Origin: Mycolicibacterium tusciae JS617
Lineage (GTDB): Bacteria > Actinomycetota > Actinomycetes > Mycobacteriales > Mycobacteriaceae
Reading direction: 5' to 3'
Length of the DNA: 64,000 nucleotides
NCBI RefSeq assembly: GCF_000243415.2
Contig: NZ_KI912270.1
Span: 3,906,001-3,970,000, forward strand
Below are positions 36,024-46,181 of this stretch, one piece after another. The notes under the pieces are model-generated. The model was given only the letters and a program-made list of their open reading frames with translations. It was not told where the DNA came from and searched no databases. Each line of letters opens with the position of its first letter. The stretch's first letter is position 1. The translations under genes were made by a program, and so were the position numbers.

Positions 36024-36728
36024 CTATGCGGCGTCTGTCATTGCGCTGTATGGCGTCCACTCGTAGACGCCGGGGGTGCACTGGTGCATGAGCGCGAGGT
36101 CGACCGCGTCGAGCATTGCCTGGCGGGGCCCGGGCCTGCGCAGGTGGCGGGCGGCGACGGCGACGCGCACAATGCCGTCCCGCCGGGCCGTGCGTTCGGC
36201 GGACAGCACCAGCGTGCGGCACCACCACGGTTCACTCAGAAAGCCCTCGCCGATGCCGAGCACCCGGGCGCGCACCGTCTTGTGACGCACCAGATCCGTG
36301 ATCTCGGTCAATGCCGCGAGCATACGAAAGCCGTTGCGAGGCAGCGCTGTTGCCGTTCCCGGCGACACCGTCCAGCCGGGCGCCGCGAACAGTCGCGTGC
36401 GAAGGCCGACGTGTTCCATCGCCCGGTCGGCGGCGAGAAGTCGCAGGTTCGCTTCGTGCGCAGGCAGAGTCGCAAATTCGCCGCGCCTCTTCTTGGTGGC
36501 CGCTGCGTCGAAGCCGTGCAACACGATCGCATCACCGGCGCCGCGCCTTGCGCGCAGCCACTCGACGGTAGGGGCGTCTTGGTCGAGTCGGTAGCCGCCC
36601 TTGATCCGCGGAGCCACCAGCAGCGACACCGGCACACTCCGGGACTCGAGCTGGCCGCAGAAGTCCTCGACCTCGGGCATAGTGCGGTCACTGATCCCGG
36701 AGATGGAAACGATCAGTTGTCCCGCCAC
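36024..36728 (-). CDS. DUF2334 / polysaccharide-deacetylase-like protein
   Basis: 234 aa. TIM-barrel-like NodB-superfamily fold: LIVSISGISDRTMPEVEDFCGQL, VPVSLLVAPRIKGG, AIVLHGFDA and LFAAPGWTVSP. The His in VLHGFD and Pro in APGW correspond to positions in DUF2334 deacetylases, but the catalytic Asp-Asp pair is not obvious (SGISDRT keeps one Asp). No signal peptide, so it would be cytosolic, odd for a deacetylase of envelope glycans. GTG start 36728. Rv0784 by position. Confidence 0.75.
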   Translation of the reverse strand: MAGQLIVSISGISDRTMPEVEDFCGQLESRSVPVSLLVAPRIKGGYRLDQDAPTVEWLRARRGAGDAIVLHGFDAAATKKRRGEFATLPAHEANLRLLAADRAMEHVGLRTRLFAAPGWTVSPGTATALPRNGFRMLAALTEITDLVRHKTVRARVLGIGEGFLSEPWWCRTLVLSAERTARRDGIVRVAVAARHLRRPGPRQAMLDAVDLALMHQCTPGVYEWTPYSAMTDAA

Positions 36729-36800
36729 GCGCTCATGATGGCAACTTCAGGTGTCCCGACGGTTTCTGACACCCTGCCTGCGGATGTCCATTCGGCGCCG

Positions 36801-37292
36801 CTACCGCGGGAGCACCTCTTCGATGGCCGCGATGACCTCGGGGGCGTCCGGTTCGGTCCGCGGCCGGATTCTCTTGACCACCGTGCCGCCCGGCGCGAGC
36901 AGGAACTTCTCGAAGTTCCACTGGATGTCGCCCGCTTCTCCTGCATCGTCGGCCGTCTTGGTCAGTTCGGCGTAGAGCGGATGGCGGTTGTCGCCGTTGA
37001 CGTCGGTCTTGGCCAGCAGCGGGAACGTCACGCCGTACGTGGTCGAGCAGAACTCCGAGATCTCCTCGGCCGAGCCGGGCTCCTGACCCATGAACTGATT
37101 GCACGGCACACCGATCACGGTGAGCCCCCGGTCGCGATAGTCCTTGGCCAGCCGCTCCAGCGCCGTGTACTGCGGTGTGAGGCCACATTTGGAGGCGACG
37201 TTGACCACGAGTACGGCGCCGTCGGCGAGTTGGCCCAGCGTGGTCGGTTGGCCTTCGAGCGTGGTGAGTGCGATGTCGGTGAGGTCGGTCAT
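36801..37292 (-). CDS. Glutathione-peroxidase-like thiol peroxidase
   Basis: 163 aa. Peroxidatic Cys in NVASKCGLTPQY (about residue 36), then the CNQF motif and the WNFEKF tryptophan: the GPx catalytic triad in its Cys form. Mycobacteria lack glutathione, so reduction probably uses thioredoxin through a resolving Cys, or mycothiol. It sits between a TetR gene (10 bp upstream) and DUF2334. The M. tuberculosis block lacks an obvious equivalent, so this may be a lineage-specific insertion. Confidence 0.9.
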   Translation of the reverse strand: MTDLTDIALTTLEGQPTTLGQLADGAVLVVNVASKCGLTPQYTALERLAKDYRDRGLTVIGVPCNQFMGQEPGSAEEISEFCSTTYGVTFPLLAKTDVNGDNRHPLYAELTKTADDAGEAGDIQWNFEKFLLAPGGTVVKRIRPRTEPDAPEVIAAIEEVLPR

Positions 37293-37302
37293 GCCTGGCA
37301 GG

Positions 37303-37869
37303 CTACCCGCTCTTGAAAAGCATGCCCGCGACTCGGTGCACCGTCTCGGCCGGATCGGCCTTGCCGTCGATCTCGGGAATGTTGCCGTTCAGCCACAGCA
37401 GCGAAAACCCGTGCACCAGAGACCATGCCGCCAGCGCCGCGCTTGCGGGGTCCTTCTCGGCGCGCGCGTCGTCGAGGGTACCGACCCCCCGAGCGAGTTC
37501 GGCGCCCGCCGCGTCCTGTGCGGCGATCAACTCCGCGTTCTCGGGATCGACGAGCGAGCGATCGAACATCACCGCGTAGTGCCCTGGGTGGTCGAGAGCG
37601 AACCGCACGTATGCCATTGCGGCGTCGATGAACTCGGGGCGCGCGCCGTCGAGGGCGGCGGCCAGCTTGCGCCACCCCTCGGCGGCCAAGGAGGTGAACA
37701 GGCCGCGGCGGTCGGTGAAGTGGTGTGCAGGCGCGGCGTGGGAGACCCCGGCAGCACGGGCCAACTCCCGAAGTGAGATCCCGTCCGCGCCGCGCTCGGC
37801 CACCAGGTCGGCGGCCCGGGCCAGGATGGCGGCCTTCAGGTCGCCGTGGTGGTAGGCGTCCCTGCTCAT
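37303..37869 (-). CDS. TetR/AcrR-family regulator
   Basis: 188 aa from ATG 37869. Residues 1-50 are the HTH domain (LRELARAAGVSHAAPAHHF). The C-terminal domain (HYAVMFDRSLVDPEN...AWSLVHGFSLLWLNG) is of the WHG/TetR_C type. The start is chosen because the -10 TATGAT (37882-37877) overlaps the longer MMAAM start and sits 7 nt before 37869. It is 10 bp from the GPx gene downstream, so it probably controls itself and that peroxidase. Confidence 0.87.
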   Translation of the reverse strand: MSRDAYHHGDLKAAILARAADLVAERGADGISLRELARAAGVSHAAPAHHFTDRRGLFTSLAAEGWRKLAAALDGARPEFIDAAMAYVRFALDHPGHYAVMFDRSLVDPENAELIAAQDAAGAELARGVGTLDDARAEKDPASAALAAWSLVHGFSLLWLNGNIPEIDGKADPAETVHRVAGMLFKSG

Positions 37870-37876
37870 GGCGGCC

Positions 37877-37882
37877 ATCATA
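37877..37882 (-). promoter_or_regulatory. -10 element of the TetR-GPx operon
   Basis: TATGAT on -, followed by 7 nt and ATG 37869: a near-consensus -10 in leaderless arrangement. Confidence 0.6.
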
Positions 37883-37970
37883 GCGGAATCTTGACAGTGC
37901 CTAGATTGGAGTCACCACCATGGCCTTGCCGATGCCCAACCCGCCGAAGTCGATGACCGCGCGGCTCGAT

Positions 37971-40112
37971 CTACGAACGGTCGAGCAGATCGTCTTCGTA
38001 AGCGCCGCCCTCGTGGTTGGCCTTGGCGGCGTCCAGTAGCCAGGCGTACTGAAACGCGGCTTCCTTCCACCGCTCGTAGCGTCCGCTGATACCACCATGG
38101 CCGGCGTTCATCTCGGTCTTGAGCAGCACCGTGGGCGCCCCGGACTGGGTATGCCTAAGCGCGGCCACCCATTTCGCCGGCTCAACGTACAACACCCTGG
38201 TGTCGTTCAGCGACGTCATGGCCAGAATGGGCGGATAACTCTTGGCCTCGACGTTCTCGTACGGCGAGTAGGATTTCATGTAGTCGTATACGTCACTGTC
38301 CTGCAACGGGTTTCCCCATTCGTCCCATTCGGTGACCGTGAGCGGCAGCGACGGGTCGAGGATGGTGGTCAACGGGTCGACGAACGGCACCAAGGCAAGG
38401 ATGCCCGCGAACAATTCCGGCGCCATGTTAGCCACCGCCCCAACCAGCAGCCCGCCCGCGCTGCCACCGTAGGCGACCATGGTGTCGGCCCTCGTGATGT
38501 CGGTGTCGACGAGATGCTGTGCGACGGCGATGAAGTCGGTGAAGGTGTTCTTCTTCTCGAGCAGCTTCCCGTGCTCGTACCACGGTCGGCCGAGCTCACC
38601 GCCCCCGCGTACATGCGCGACCGCGAACACCATGCCGCGGTCGAGCAACGAAAGGCGGGCGATGGAGAACCGCGGGTCCTCGCACGACTCGTAGGCCCCG
38701 TAGCCGTACAGCAGCGTCGGTGCCGGGTACTGAAGGCCGATGCGGTGGACGATCGAGATCGGCACCCGTGCGCCGTCTGGGGCGACGGCCCAGTCGCGAC
38801 GCTCCACGTAGTCCTCGGGCCGGTAGTCGCCGAGCACCGGTTGCTCGCGCAGCAGCGTGCGCTGGCCCGATGCCAGGTCAACGTCGTAGATCCGTACCGG
38901 TATGACGAACGAGGTGGCACCGATCCGCAGCTTCGGCGAACTCCAGTTCGGGTTTCCGCTGAGGCCGGCCGACATCAGTTCGGACTCGAAGGTGAGTTCC
39001 TCGGGGTGGCCGTAGGTGCCGTTGGCTCCATTGTGGTAAATCGGCCAGAGCTGGATCTTGGGCAGCGCCTCGGCGCGGTAGCCGACGACCAGGTGCCCCT
39101 CGAAGGCGTCGACGGAGTCGAGTCGCACGTCGTCGCGGTGCTCGATCAGCGTGCGGAAGGAGGTGGGGTCGGTCACCGGCGACTCGACGAGCGTGAAGTT
39201 CTCCGCGCCGTCGTTGTGCAGGATCAGGAATCGGTCCTCACCGCCGACGATGGCGTGTTCGACCGAGTACTCGACGAGTTCGCGGCGGGGCCACACCTGG
39301 GTGAACTCAGTCTGCGAGTCAGTGGCGTCGCCGTAGCGGACCTCGGTGGTGACGGCGCTGCCCGCAGCGATGAGCACGTATTTGTCGCTGCGCGTGCGCC
39401 CGACCGCGAGCCAGAACTTCTCATCGGGTTCGTGGTAGACGCGCTCGGCGGGCAGTCCGGCTCCGATCCGGTGCCGCCACACGGTGTCCGGACGCCACGC
39501 ATCGTCGAGGGTGGTGTAGTACACGGTGCGGTTGTCGGCGGCCCACGTCACGCCCGCGCCGATGCCCGCAATCTCGTCGTCGTACAGCGAGCCGGTGTGC
39601 AAGTCCTTGAACCGCAACGTGTATCGCTCGTCACCCATCGTGTCGACCGAATAGGCCAAGACATTGCCGTCCAGGCTGACGCTCGCCGCGCCGAGGCTGA
39701 AGAATTCGTGGCCTTCGGCCTCGACGTTCTCGTCGATGAGGATCTGCTCGCCGGGGATCTCGGTCTGCTCGTCGAGCTCGGGTGGCACCCAGTCATCGGA
39801 ATGGCTTATCGGGCAACGACAGTGCACGCTGTACTGCTTGCCCTCGAAGCTTCGGCCGTAGTACCACCAGTCGCCGCGCCGGGTCGGCACCGACAGGTCG
39901 GTCTCCTTGGTGCGGGCCTTGATCTCGTCGAAGATCTTCTGCCGCAACTCGGCGAGGGGTGCGGTGGCGTTTTCGGTGTAGTCGTTCTCCGCCTTGAGGT
40001 AATCGATCACCTCGGGGTTGGACTTGTCGCGCAGCCACTCATAGGGGTCGACGAAAACGTCGCCGTGATGTTCGCGGCGGTGATCGACACGTTTGGCGAT
40101 GGGTGGATTCAC
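37971..40112 (-). CDS. ptrB: Protease II (oligopeptidase B, S9A family)
   Basis: 713 aa. Beta-propeller N-terminal part (about 75-410) and catalytic C-terminal domain with Ser in [11 protein letters not shown], Asp in [14 protein letters not shown] and His in [12 protein letters not shown]. It cleaves after basic residues in oligopeptides, in the cytosol. GTG 40112 overlaps the purC stop (GTGA), fixing the start; a frame open to 40130 lies inside purC. In M. tuberculosis the gene is split in two (ptrBa/ptrBb); here it is one uninterrupted ORF. Confidence 0.93.
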   Translation of the reverse strand: MNPPIAKRVDHRREHHGDVFVDPYEWLRDKSNPEVIDYLKAENDYTENATAPLAELRQKIFDEIKARTKETDLSVPTRRGDWWYYGRSFEGKQYSVHCRCPISHSDDWVPPELDEQTEIPGEQILIDENVEAEGHEFFSLGAASVSLDGNVLAYSVDTMGDERYTLRFKDLHTGSLYDDEIAGIGAGVTWAADNRTVYYTTLDDAWRPDTVWRHRIGAGLPAERVYHEPDEKFWLAVGRTRSDKYVLIAAGSAVTTEVRYGDATDSQTEFTQVWPRRELVEYSVEHAIVGGEDRFLILHNDGAENFTLVESPVTDPTSFRTLIEHRDDVRLDSVDAFEGHLVVGYRAEALPKIQLWPIYHNGANGTYGHPEELTFESELMSAGLSGNPNWSSPKLRIGATSFVIPVRIYDVDLASGQRTLLREQPVLGDYRPEDYVERRDWAVAPDGARVPISIVHRIGLQYPAPTLLYGYGAYESCEDPRFSIARLSLLDRGMVFAVAHVRGGGELGRPWYEHGKLLEKKNTFTDFIAVAQHLVDTDITRADTMVAYGGSAGGLLVGAVANMAPELFAGILALVPFVDPLTTILDPSLPLTVTEWDEWGNPLQDSDVYDYMKSYSPYENVEAKSYPPILAMTSLNDTRVLYVEPAKWVAALRHTQSGAPTVLLKTEMNAGHGGISGRYERWKEAAFQYAWLLDAAKANHEGGAYEDDLLDRS

Positions 40113-41002
40113 GCGCTGACACCGATCCATTCGTCGAACTTCAGGCCCGAGATGCGTTCGTAGGCTTCGATATAACGCGCACGGGTCGCGTCGACGATGT
40201 CGGCGGGCAGGGGCGGTGGGGGTTTGTCCCCGTGGCGGTCCCAGCCGGAATCCGGGCCGATCAACCAGTTACGGACGAACTGTTTGTCGAAGCTGTTCTG
40301 CACGACACCTGCCCGGTACTCGTCGGCGCGCCAGTAACGCGACGAGTCCGGCGTGAAGATCTCGTCGGCCAGACGCAGGTTGCCGTCTTTGTCGACGCCG
40401 AACTCGAACTTGGTGTCGGCGACGATGATGCCCTTGGTCAGCGCGTGGTCGGCGCCCTGGATGTAGGTCTGCAGCGTGCGCTCACGCAGTTGGTTGGCTC
40501 GCACGGCGCCGACCATCTCGATCACGTCGTTGAACGAAATGTTCTCGTCGTGCGCGCCGAGTTCGGCTTTGGTCGCAGGGGTGAACAACGGCTGGGCGAA
40601 CTTGCTTGCTTCGACCAAACCCGGCGGCAGCGCGATGCCGCACACCGAGCCAGTCTTCTCGTAGTCGATCAGCCCGGAGCCGGTCAGGTAGCCGCGGGCC
40701 ACCGCCTCCACGGGCATCATCTCGAGTTCGGTGACCACCAGCGCGCGGCCCAGCACCTCCTCGGGGATGCGCTCGTCGTCGGGTGGGCCTGCCAGATGGT
40801 TGGGGGCGTCGACGTAGTCGAAGAAGAACACGCTCATGGCGGTCAGAATCCGGCCTTTGTCGGGGATCTGACTATCGAGGATGTAGTCGAAGGCCGAAAT
40901 GCGATCGGTGGCGACAAACAGCAGGTGCCCGTCGTCGATCCGATACAACTCGCGAACCTTGCCGCTGGCCAGATGCTGGTAGTCGGACAGAGCGGGGCGC
41001 AT
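40109..41002 (-). CDS. purC: SAICAR synthase
   Basis: 297 aa, full length. It joins aspartate to CAIR using ATP. Signatures [27 protein letters not shown] and [12 protein letters not shown] are intact, with [26 protein letters not shown] at the N-terminal ATP site. It is translationally coupled to ptrB downstream. Upstream it faces a divergent membrane-protein gene with 30 bp between starts. Confidence 0.97.
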   Translation of the reverse strand: MRPALSDYQHLASGKVRELYRIDDGHLLFVATDRISAFDYILDSQIPDKGRILTAMSVFFFDYVDAPNHLAGPPDDERIPEEVLGRALVVTELEMMPVEAVARGYLTGSGLIDYEKTGSVCGIALPPGLVEASKFAQPLFTPATKAELGAHDENISFNDVIEMVGAVRANQLRERTLQTYIQGADHALTKGIIVADTKFEFGVDKDGNLRLADEIFTPDSSRYWRADEYRAGVVQNSFDKQFVRNWLIGPDSGWDRHGDKPPPPLPADIVDATRARYIEAYERISGLKFDEWIGVSA

Positions 41003-41032
41003 CGGGCCAGCCTATCGGGCAGCATCTGGTTC

Positions 41033-41653
41033 ATGAGTTCGCGGTTTCTTCCCTATGCCACCACGCCGTCCCGCCTGCTGACCCAGCTGATCAGCGACAT
41101 CATCGTGATCTCCTGGTCCGTGGTCTGGGTGCTTGTCGGAATGGCGGTCCACGCCGCCGTCTCGACGATCGCCGAAGTGGGCCGTCGGGTGCAGACGGGG
41201 GCCAACGGCGTGGCCGACAACCTCAATTCCGCCGGCGACAACACCGACGACTTCCCGCTCGTCGGCGACTCGCTGGCCAGGCCGCTGCGCGCGGCTGCTG
41301 AAGCCGCGCTCGACATCGCCGGGGCCGGGCAGAGCCTCGACTCGACGGCGTCGTGGCTGGCGTGGGTGCTGGCGATAGCGGTGGCCGCGCCGCCGATTCT
41401 GTTCGTCGCGATGCCGTGGCTGTTCCTGCGGATCCGGTTCTTCCGCCGCAAGTGGGTTGCGATCACGCTGGCGCGAACACCGGCGGGCCAGCAGCTGCTT
41501 GCGATGCGGGCCCTGGCCAACCGGCCGCTGACGAAGCTGCTGGCGGTGCACGCCGACCCCGTGGGCGCGTGGCGCAATTACGACCCGGACGCGATAAGGG
41601 GCCTGGTGGCACTCGAGCTGCGGGCCGCGGGGGTCCAACGCCTCCGCCACTGA
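41033..41653 (+). CDS. Two-helix membrane protein (Rv0779c-like)
   Basis: 206 aa. Hydrophobic helices at about residues 18-45 and 107-130 flank an amphipathic loop predicted outside the membrane; a basic region (RIRFFRRKW) follows the second helix. The C-terminal 70 residues are soluble. No catalytic motif is recognised. ATG 41033 is the start; the same frame is open far upstream antisense to purC and ptrB, which is only a codon-bias shadow. Confidence 0.72.
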   Translation: MSSRFLPYATTPSRLLTQLISDIIVISWSVVWVLVGMAVHAAVSTIAEVGRRVQTGANGVADNLNSAGDNTDDFPLVGDSLARPLRAAAEAALDIAGAGQSLDSTASWLAWVLAIAVAAPPILFVAMPWLFLRIRFFRRKWVAITLARTPAGQQLLAMRALANRPLTKLLAVHADPVGAWRNYDPDAIRGLVALELRAAGVQRLRH

Positions 41654-41657
41654 ACCA

Positions 41658-41710
41658 GCGATTTGTGCACGATTTCCGGCGGCACGCGCCGGTTTCCGTG
41701 CACAAATCGC
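41658..41710. repeat. Nested inverted repeat (14-bp arms), possible terminator or mobile repeat
   Basis: GCGATTTGTGCACG (41658-41671) and CGTGCACAAATCGC (41697-41710) are perfect complements. Inside, CCGGCG (41676-41681) and CGCCGG (41687-41692) pair again. The element begins 5 bp after the membrane-protein stop and ends 43 bp before the DUF559 gene. It can form a long hairpin in RNA and may stop or shield transcription; no T-run follows. Such perfect symmetry also suits a small dispersed repeat. Confidence 0.75.
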
Positions 41711-41752
41711 CGGGGATGGAACCCCGAAGCGGATGCTCGCCGTCTGCTAAGC

Positions 41753-42616
41753 GTGCTTGAGAACTACCTCCGCGACCAGGACGGCATCATCACGCTCGCC
41801 CAAGCTCGAGAGGCCGGCCTCAGCCAGGACGCCGTCAACAGACGGGTCCGATCAGGCGCATGGCTTCGATGCACGCCCGGTGTCTTCTTCGCCGACGATC
41901 GACCGTTCACCGAGTCGGCGAGGATTCGTGCTGCCGTTTGGTCGTACGGCTCACTGGCAACCGCGAGCGGACTGGCCGCCGCGTGGTGGCATGGGATCAC
42001 TCGATACGCACCGGACGTCGTTGAAGTAACAGTGCCGAAAGTGAGCAATCATCGACGGCGGTATGGCGTGCGTACACGCAGACGCGACCTTTCGCCGAAG
42101 GACATCGTCGAACGCAACGGCCTGCGGGTAACGACGCTGCCTTTGACGGTTGTCGAGGCGGCCGTTCGGCAGCGCGGAGGTGCCAAGGTGATGGACAGAG
42201 CACTACAGGGTGACCTCGAGCTGCGTGATCTGTGGCGCGCACACCTTCGCAACAAGGGCCGCCACGGCTCTCCTGCGGCCCGCCGCCTGTTGCAGGCGGC
42301 ATCCGATGGCGCGCGCTCCGAAGCCGAACGCCTACTGGTGCGACTGCTGCGGGCCGCCAAGATATCCGGCTGGAAGGCGAACTACCCCGTCTGCGGATAC
42401 GTGGTCGATGTCGCTTTCCCGAAGCAAAAGGTGGCGATCGAGGTCGACGGCTGGGCGTTCCACAGCGATCAGGCCGCCTTCCAAAATGACCGCAACCGTC
42501 AGAATCGGATCGCCTTAAGCGGTTGGCAGGTACTGAGGTTCACGTGGCTGGATCTGACGGAGCATCCGCAGCGCGTGATCGCCGAAATCGCAAGAGCTCT
42601 CCACCAGCCACGATGA
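41753..42616 (+). CDS. AbiEi-like N-domain fused to DUF559 nuclease-fold domain
   Basis: 287 aa from GTG 41753. Residues 1-60 form a winged helix like the AbiEi/type IV antitoxin N-domain (QDGIITLAQAREAGLSQDAVNRRVRSGAWLR). Residues about 185-287 are a DUF559, Vsr/PD-(D/E)XK-like fold: VVDVAFPKQKVAIEVDGWAFH provides D and ExD, then [22 protein letters not shown]. Mycobacteria have several such proteins with no toxin beside them; here too no AbiEii is adjacent. Possible DNA nicking or repair role is inferred. It follows a large inverted repeat and overlaps the convergent transporter by 77 bp. Confidence 0.78.
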   Translation: MLENYLRDQDGIITLAQAREAGLSQDAVNRRVRSGAWLRCTPGVFFADDRPFTESARIRAAVWSYGSLATASGLAAAWWHGITRYAPDVVEVTVPKVSNHRRRYGVRTRRRDLSPKDIVERNGLRVTTLPLTVVEAAVRQRGGAKVMDRALQGDLELRDLWRAHLRNKGRHGSPAARRLLQAASDGARSEAERLLVRLLRAAKISGWKANYPVCGYVVDVAFPKQKVAIEVDGWAFHSDQAAFQNDRNRQNRIALSGWQVLRFTWLDLTEHPQRVIAEIARALHQPR

Positions 42617-43466
42617 GCCACGCCGCGAACGCGATCCAGAAGAACGCCAACGAGATCGTGACGAACCACCGCCAGCCGGTCTCAACAGCCATGGCATACG
42701 TCGCCGACGAGTACATGCCGAGCGGGAAGACCGCGGGCCAGCCGAGGCCCACCGATCTCCGGACAGCCACATAGACAAGCACCGGGATCCACACCGTCGC
42801 CACGATCCACGTCCCGATCGTCACCGCGCGCACACCGTCGGAGATCGGACCGGGGATGAGGATGTGATGCAGATGATCACCGGCCAGCGTCGCAATCGCT
42901 ATGCCGCCCATCAGGATCCAGATGTCGGGCTGCACCAGTTCCGGCGACGACGCATCGTGCCGAACGCGCCAGAGCACCAAGCCGGTCATCACCAGATACA
43001 CGCAGATGCCGAGCATCCAAAAGATGATCGCCCAGAAGAGGACGTCAAGTTCGGCCGTGACGACCGCCAGGCCCGACGTCGCGACCGCGGCGAGTTCCCA
43101 CCCCCCGCGGGCACGGTCTCGCAGACCCGTCCACCGGTGCCGCCACATCGATCGGACGGCGAGCGGCATCAACGACAGCCAGCCCTGCAATGCCATGCCG
43201 GCCAACAGCCAGAGCACGATGCGATGGTCGGCCAGCCGCGCCCCAACGACGGCGCACGCGGCAATATAGCTGAACAGCGCCAGCGTAACGTTGGGATCGC
43301 GCATGTCGAACTCACGCCAAGCCCTTGCCACCATGACCATCAAGGCCGGCAATGTCACCGCCGCGACGACAATGAGAATTCCACTTATGACTCTGAAGCC
43401 GTGGTCGGCAGCGGCGATCGACACGATTCCGGTCGCCATGACGGCCGCGAATGCATCAGGTCTCAC
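42540..43466 (-). CDS. SLAC1/TehA-type transporter
   Basis: 308 aa with about ten hydrophobic helices. It begins [19 protein letters not shown], the characteristic helix-1 signature of the tellurite-resistance/C4-dicarboxylate (TDT/SLAC1) family. Likely an anion or C4-dicarboxylate channel or transporter; substrate unknown. GTG 43466 overlaps the cyp126 stop (GTGA). It is the last gene of the purB-cyp126-transporter transcript and could export a P450 product, which is speculation. Confidence 0.8.
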   Translation of the reverse strand: MRPDAFAAVMATGIVSIAAADHGFRVISGILIVVAAVTLPALMVMVARAWREFDMRDPNVTLALFSYIAACAVVGARLADHRIVLWLLAGMALQGWLSLMPLAVRSMWRHRWTGLRDRARGGWELAAVATSGLAVVTAELDVLFWAIIFWMLGICVYLVMTGLVLWRVRHDASSPELVQPDIWILMGGIAIATLAGDHLHHILIPGPISDGVRAVTIGTWIVATVWIPVLVYVAVRRSVGLGWPAVFPLGMYSSATYAMAVETGWRWFVTISLAFFWIAFAAWLIVAGGELLRFRRSRAADAPSDPAT

Positions 43467-44713
43467 GGCCGGAGTTCGACCACCAGATGGCGGATACCTG
43501 TATGCCTGTTACTGCGCGTCCACTCCACGGGCTTGACCAACCGCACCGACCCGAACCGCGTCAGCAACTCCTCGAACAGCACCCGTAGCTCCAGGCGAGC
43601 CAGATTCGCGCCCAGACAGTAGTGCACTCCCTGGCCGAACCCTAAGTGCGGATTCGGTTTACGCCGGATATCGAACGTATCGGGATTTGCGAACGCCAGT
43701 GGATCGCGGTTCGCCGAGCCCTCCCAGATCTGCACCTTCTGGCCAGCCTCGATATGGCATCCCGCAAGCTCCACATCGCGTGTCGCGGTCCGCCGCTTCG
43801 ACGGCGACGGCGACGTCCACCGCACCATCTCCTCGACGGCGGTGGGCAGATGCTCCAGATCCGAACGCAGCGCGACGAATTCATCGGGGTTGTCGATCAA
43901 GGCCAGCAGCCCGCCCGCGACGGCGTTACGGGTGGTCTCCGCGCCGGCGCTGAAAAGCAGGCTGAAAAAGAGGTACAGCTCCATTTCCGAAAGGAGAGAC
44001 CCAGAGAGGAGCCCGTCCTCCACAGTCGCATTCGCCACCACCGACAACATGTCGTCGGTCGGCGCCGCACGCTTCGACGCGATCAATTCCAGGCCGTAGG
44101 TGTACATCCGCGAGCCGGCCTCTTCGGGCGTGAGCTGCCCGATTGACGCCTTGCGCGAGCCTCCGAAGTCGAACTGCGGCTCGATCGCCTCGAACAGCCA
44201 ATGCCGTTCGGATTCAGGAATTCCCAACAGAATGCAGATCATCTGCATCGGCAGCTCGGCGGCCACGTCGACCAGGAAATCAAAAGCACTGCACGGCTCA
44301 ACGTCATCGAGTAGCCGACGGGTGCGGGCGCGCAGATCATCCTCGACACGGGCGATCATCCGTGGCGTCAGGCCCGAACTCACGAGCCTGCGGATGTGCG
44401 AGTGTCGCGGGTCATCCATCATGTTGAGGACCTGACCGGCGACCGCCAGATCCTGCAGCAGCGTGCCGCCGAACGGTCGTGCGCCCCCGGTCACCGACGA
44501 GTACGTCACCGGATCTCGAAACACCGCAAGGGTTTCCGCGTACGTCGCGACAGACCAGAAGCCCTCACCGTCGGGGGTGTTGGCCGTAGGTGCGTGCCAG
44601 TAGACGGGCGCCTCGCGACGGTGCACCGCGAAGAGTTCGTGCGGAAACCCGTTGGCGAAGTTGTCGAGATCGGTGAGGTCGATCTCGGCGAGCGCACCCG
44701 CCGACGAAGTCAC
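43463..44713 (-). CDS. cyp126: Cytochrome P450 of the CYP126 type
   Basis: 416 aa soluble class I P450. I-helix [13 protein letters not shown]-helix EEMVR (ExxR), and heme loop [15 protein letters not shown] with the thiolate Cys. Position between purB and upstream of a transporter matches Rv0778/CYP126, whose natural substrate is not settled. GTG 44713 overlaps the purB stop. Redox partners are not adjacent; a ferredoxin would be expected past the window end beside cyp51. Confidence 0.9.
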   Translation of the reverse strand: MTSSAGALAEIDLTDLDNFANGFPHELFAVHRREAPVYWHAPTANTPDGEGFWSVATYAETLAVFRDPVTYSSVTGGARPFGGTLLQDLAVAGQVLNMMDDPRHSHIRRLVSSGLTPRMIARVEDDLRARTRRLLDDVEPCSAFDFLVDVAAELPMQMICILLGIPESERHWLFEAIEPQFDFGGSRKASIGQLTPEEAGSRMYTYGLELIASKRAAPTDDMLSVVANATVEDGLLSGSLLSEMELYLFFSLLFSAGAETTRNAVAGGLLALIDNPDEFVALRSDLEHLPTAVEEMVRWTSPSPSKRRTATRDVELAGCHIEAGQKVQIWEGSANRDPLAFANPDTFDIRRKPNPHLGFGQGVHYCLGANLARLELRVLFEELLTRFGSVRLVKPVEWTRSNRHTGIRHLVVELRP

Positions 44714-46128
44714 AGGATCGCGCCTGAGGTGTACTTGGCCGCCTCCGGATAACGGCTGAGCAGCTCGCCCACCGCCTCGACGACCCGATCCACCTGGTCA
44801 CCCGCCGCGCCCGTGAACGCCTGCTTGTCCGCCAGTGCCGCGTCCAGCGACACCCGGTCCAGGGGCAGTCGCGGGTCGGCGGCCAACCGGTCCAGCAGGT
44901 CGGGCTCGGAACCCTTCTCCCGCATCGCCAACGCCACCGCCACCGCGTGTTCCTTGATCACCTCGTGCGCGGTCTCCCGGCCGACCCCCGCGCGCACCGC
45001 CGCGATCAGAATTCGTGTGGTGGCCAAAAACGGCAGATAGCGGTCCAACTCCCGCTGGATCACCGCCGGGTAGGCGCCGAACTCGTCGAGCACCGTCAGG
45101 AATGTCTCGGTCTGCCCGTCGATCGCGAAGAACGCATCGGGCAACGCCACCCGCCGCACCACGGAGCAGAACACGTCGCCCTCGTTCCACTGCGCGCCCG
45201 CGAGTTCGGCGGCCATCGATGCGTAGCCGCGCAGCACCACCTGCAAGCCGTTGACCCGCTCGCACGATCGGGTGTTCATCTTGTGCGGCATCGCCGACGA
45301 GCCGACCTGGCCGGGCGCAAAGCCCTCGGTCACCAGTTCGTGGCCTGCCATCAGCCGGATCGTGTGCGCCAGCGACGACGGGCCGGCGCCCACCTGCACC
45401 AGAGCGGAGACGACGTCGTGGTCCAGCGACCGCGGGTACACCTGCCCGACACTGGTGACAATCTCTGTGAAGCCGAGGAATTCGGCGATCCGCGCTTCCA
45501 GCTGGGAAAGCCGGGCGGTATCACCGTCGAACAGATCGAGCATGTCCTGCGCAGTGCCCATCGGGCCCTTGATGCCGCGCAGCGGGTAGCGGTCGATCAA
45601 CTCGCGCAGCCGGGTCAGCGCGACGAGCATCTCCTCGGCGGCCGACGCGAATCGCTTACCCAACGTGGTGGCCTGCGCGGCGACGTTATGTGAACGCCCC
45701 GCCATCACCAGGTCGCGGTACACCACGGCCCGCTCCGCGAGCCGCGCCACCACCGCGACCCCATGGGAATGCACCAGCTCCAAGGACCGCCGTATCTGCA
45801 GCTGCTCGACGTTCTCGGTGAGGTCGCGGCTCGTCATCCCCTTGTGCACGTGCTCGTGGCCCGCCAGTGCGTTGAACTCCTCGATGCGCGCCTTGACGTC
45901 GTGACGGGTGACCCGCTCGCGCGCCGCGATCGACGACAGGTCGACGTCGGTGAGCACGCCCTCGTAGTCCTCGACCACGCCCGACGGCGCGGGAACACCC
46001 AACTCGGCCTGTGCACGCAGGACCGCCAGCCACAGCCGACGCTCGGCGACAACCTTGGCCTCCGGTGACCAGATGGCCACCATCTCTTCGCTGGCGTACC
46101 GGTTGGCCAGCACATTGGGGATCGTCAC
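44710..46128 (-). CDS. purB: Adenylosuccinate lyase
   Basis: 472 aa from GTG 46128 ([13 protein letters not shown]). It acts twice, splitting SAICAR to AICAR and adenylosuccinate to AMP. The fumarase-superfamily signature [11 protein letters not shown] is present, as are [13 protein letters not shown] and [15 protein letters not shown] with catalytic His. The frame is open to 46161, but the shorter start gives the family N-terminus. Its stop overlaps the P450 start, linking a central purine enzyme to xenobiotic or lipid oxidation genes. Confidence 0.95.
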   Translation of the reverse strand: MTIPNVLANRYASEEMVAIWSPEAKVVAERRLWLAVLRAQAELGVPAPSGVVEDYEGVLTDVDLSSIAARERVTRHDVKARIEEFNALAGHEHVHKGMTSRDLTENVEQLQIRRSLELVHSHGVAVVARLAERAVVYRDLVMAGRSHNVAAQATTLGKRFASAAEEMLVALTRLRELIDRYPLRGIKGPMGTAQDMLDLFDGDTARLSQLEARIAEFLGFTEIVTSVGQVYPRSLDHDVVSALVQVGAGPSSLAHTIRLMAGHELVTEGFAPGQVGSSAMPHKMNTRSCERVNGLQVVLRGYASMAAELAGAQWNEGDVFCSVVRRVALPDAFFAIDGQTETFLTVLDEFGAYPAVIQRELDRYLPFLATTRILIAAVRAGVGRETAHEVIKEHAVAVALAMREKGSEPDLLDRLAADPRLPLDRVSLDAALADKQAFTGAAGDQVDRVVEAVGELLSRYPEAAKYTSGAIL

Positions 46129-46181
46129 AAACACACAGCTTACGACGCCGCAAAGGAGCACAAATAGGGCAAGGTAGCCCC

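Noticed and set aside
36084..37316. 410-codon + ORF antisense to DUF2334 and GPx
   Set aside because: No domain, low-complexity composition, and two recognised genes on the other strand.
37920..38039. 39-codon + ORF with GGAG at 37908-37911 and ATG 37920
   Set aside because: Good start signals, but its 3' part lies antisense to the ptrB end and the sequence matches no family; not enough support.
38097..41653. Very long + ORFs (688 and 516 codons) antisense to ptrB and purC
   Set aside because: Only the last 206 codons (from 41033) have helices and a proper start; the rest mirrors ptrB and purC.
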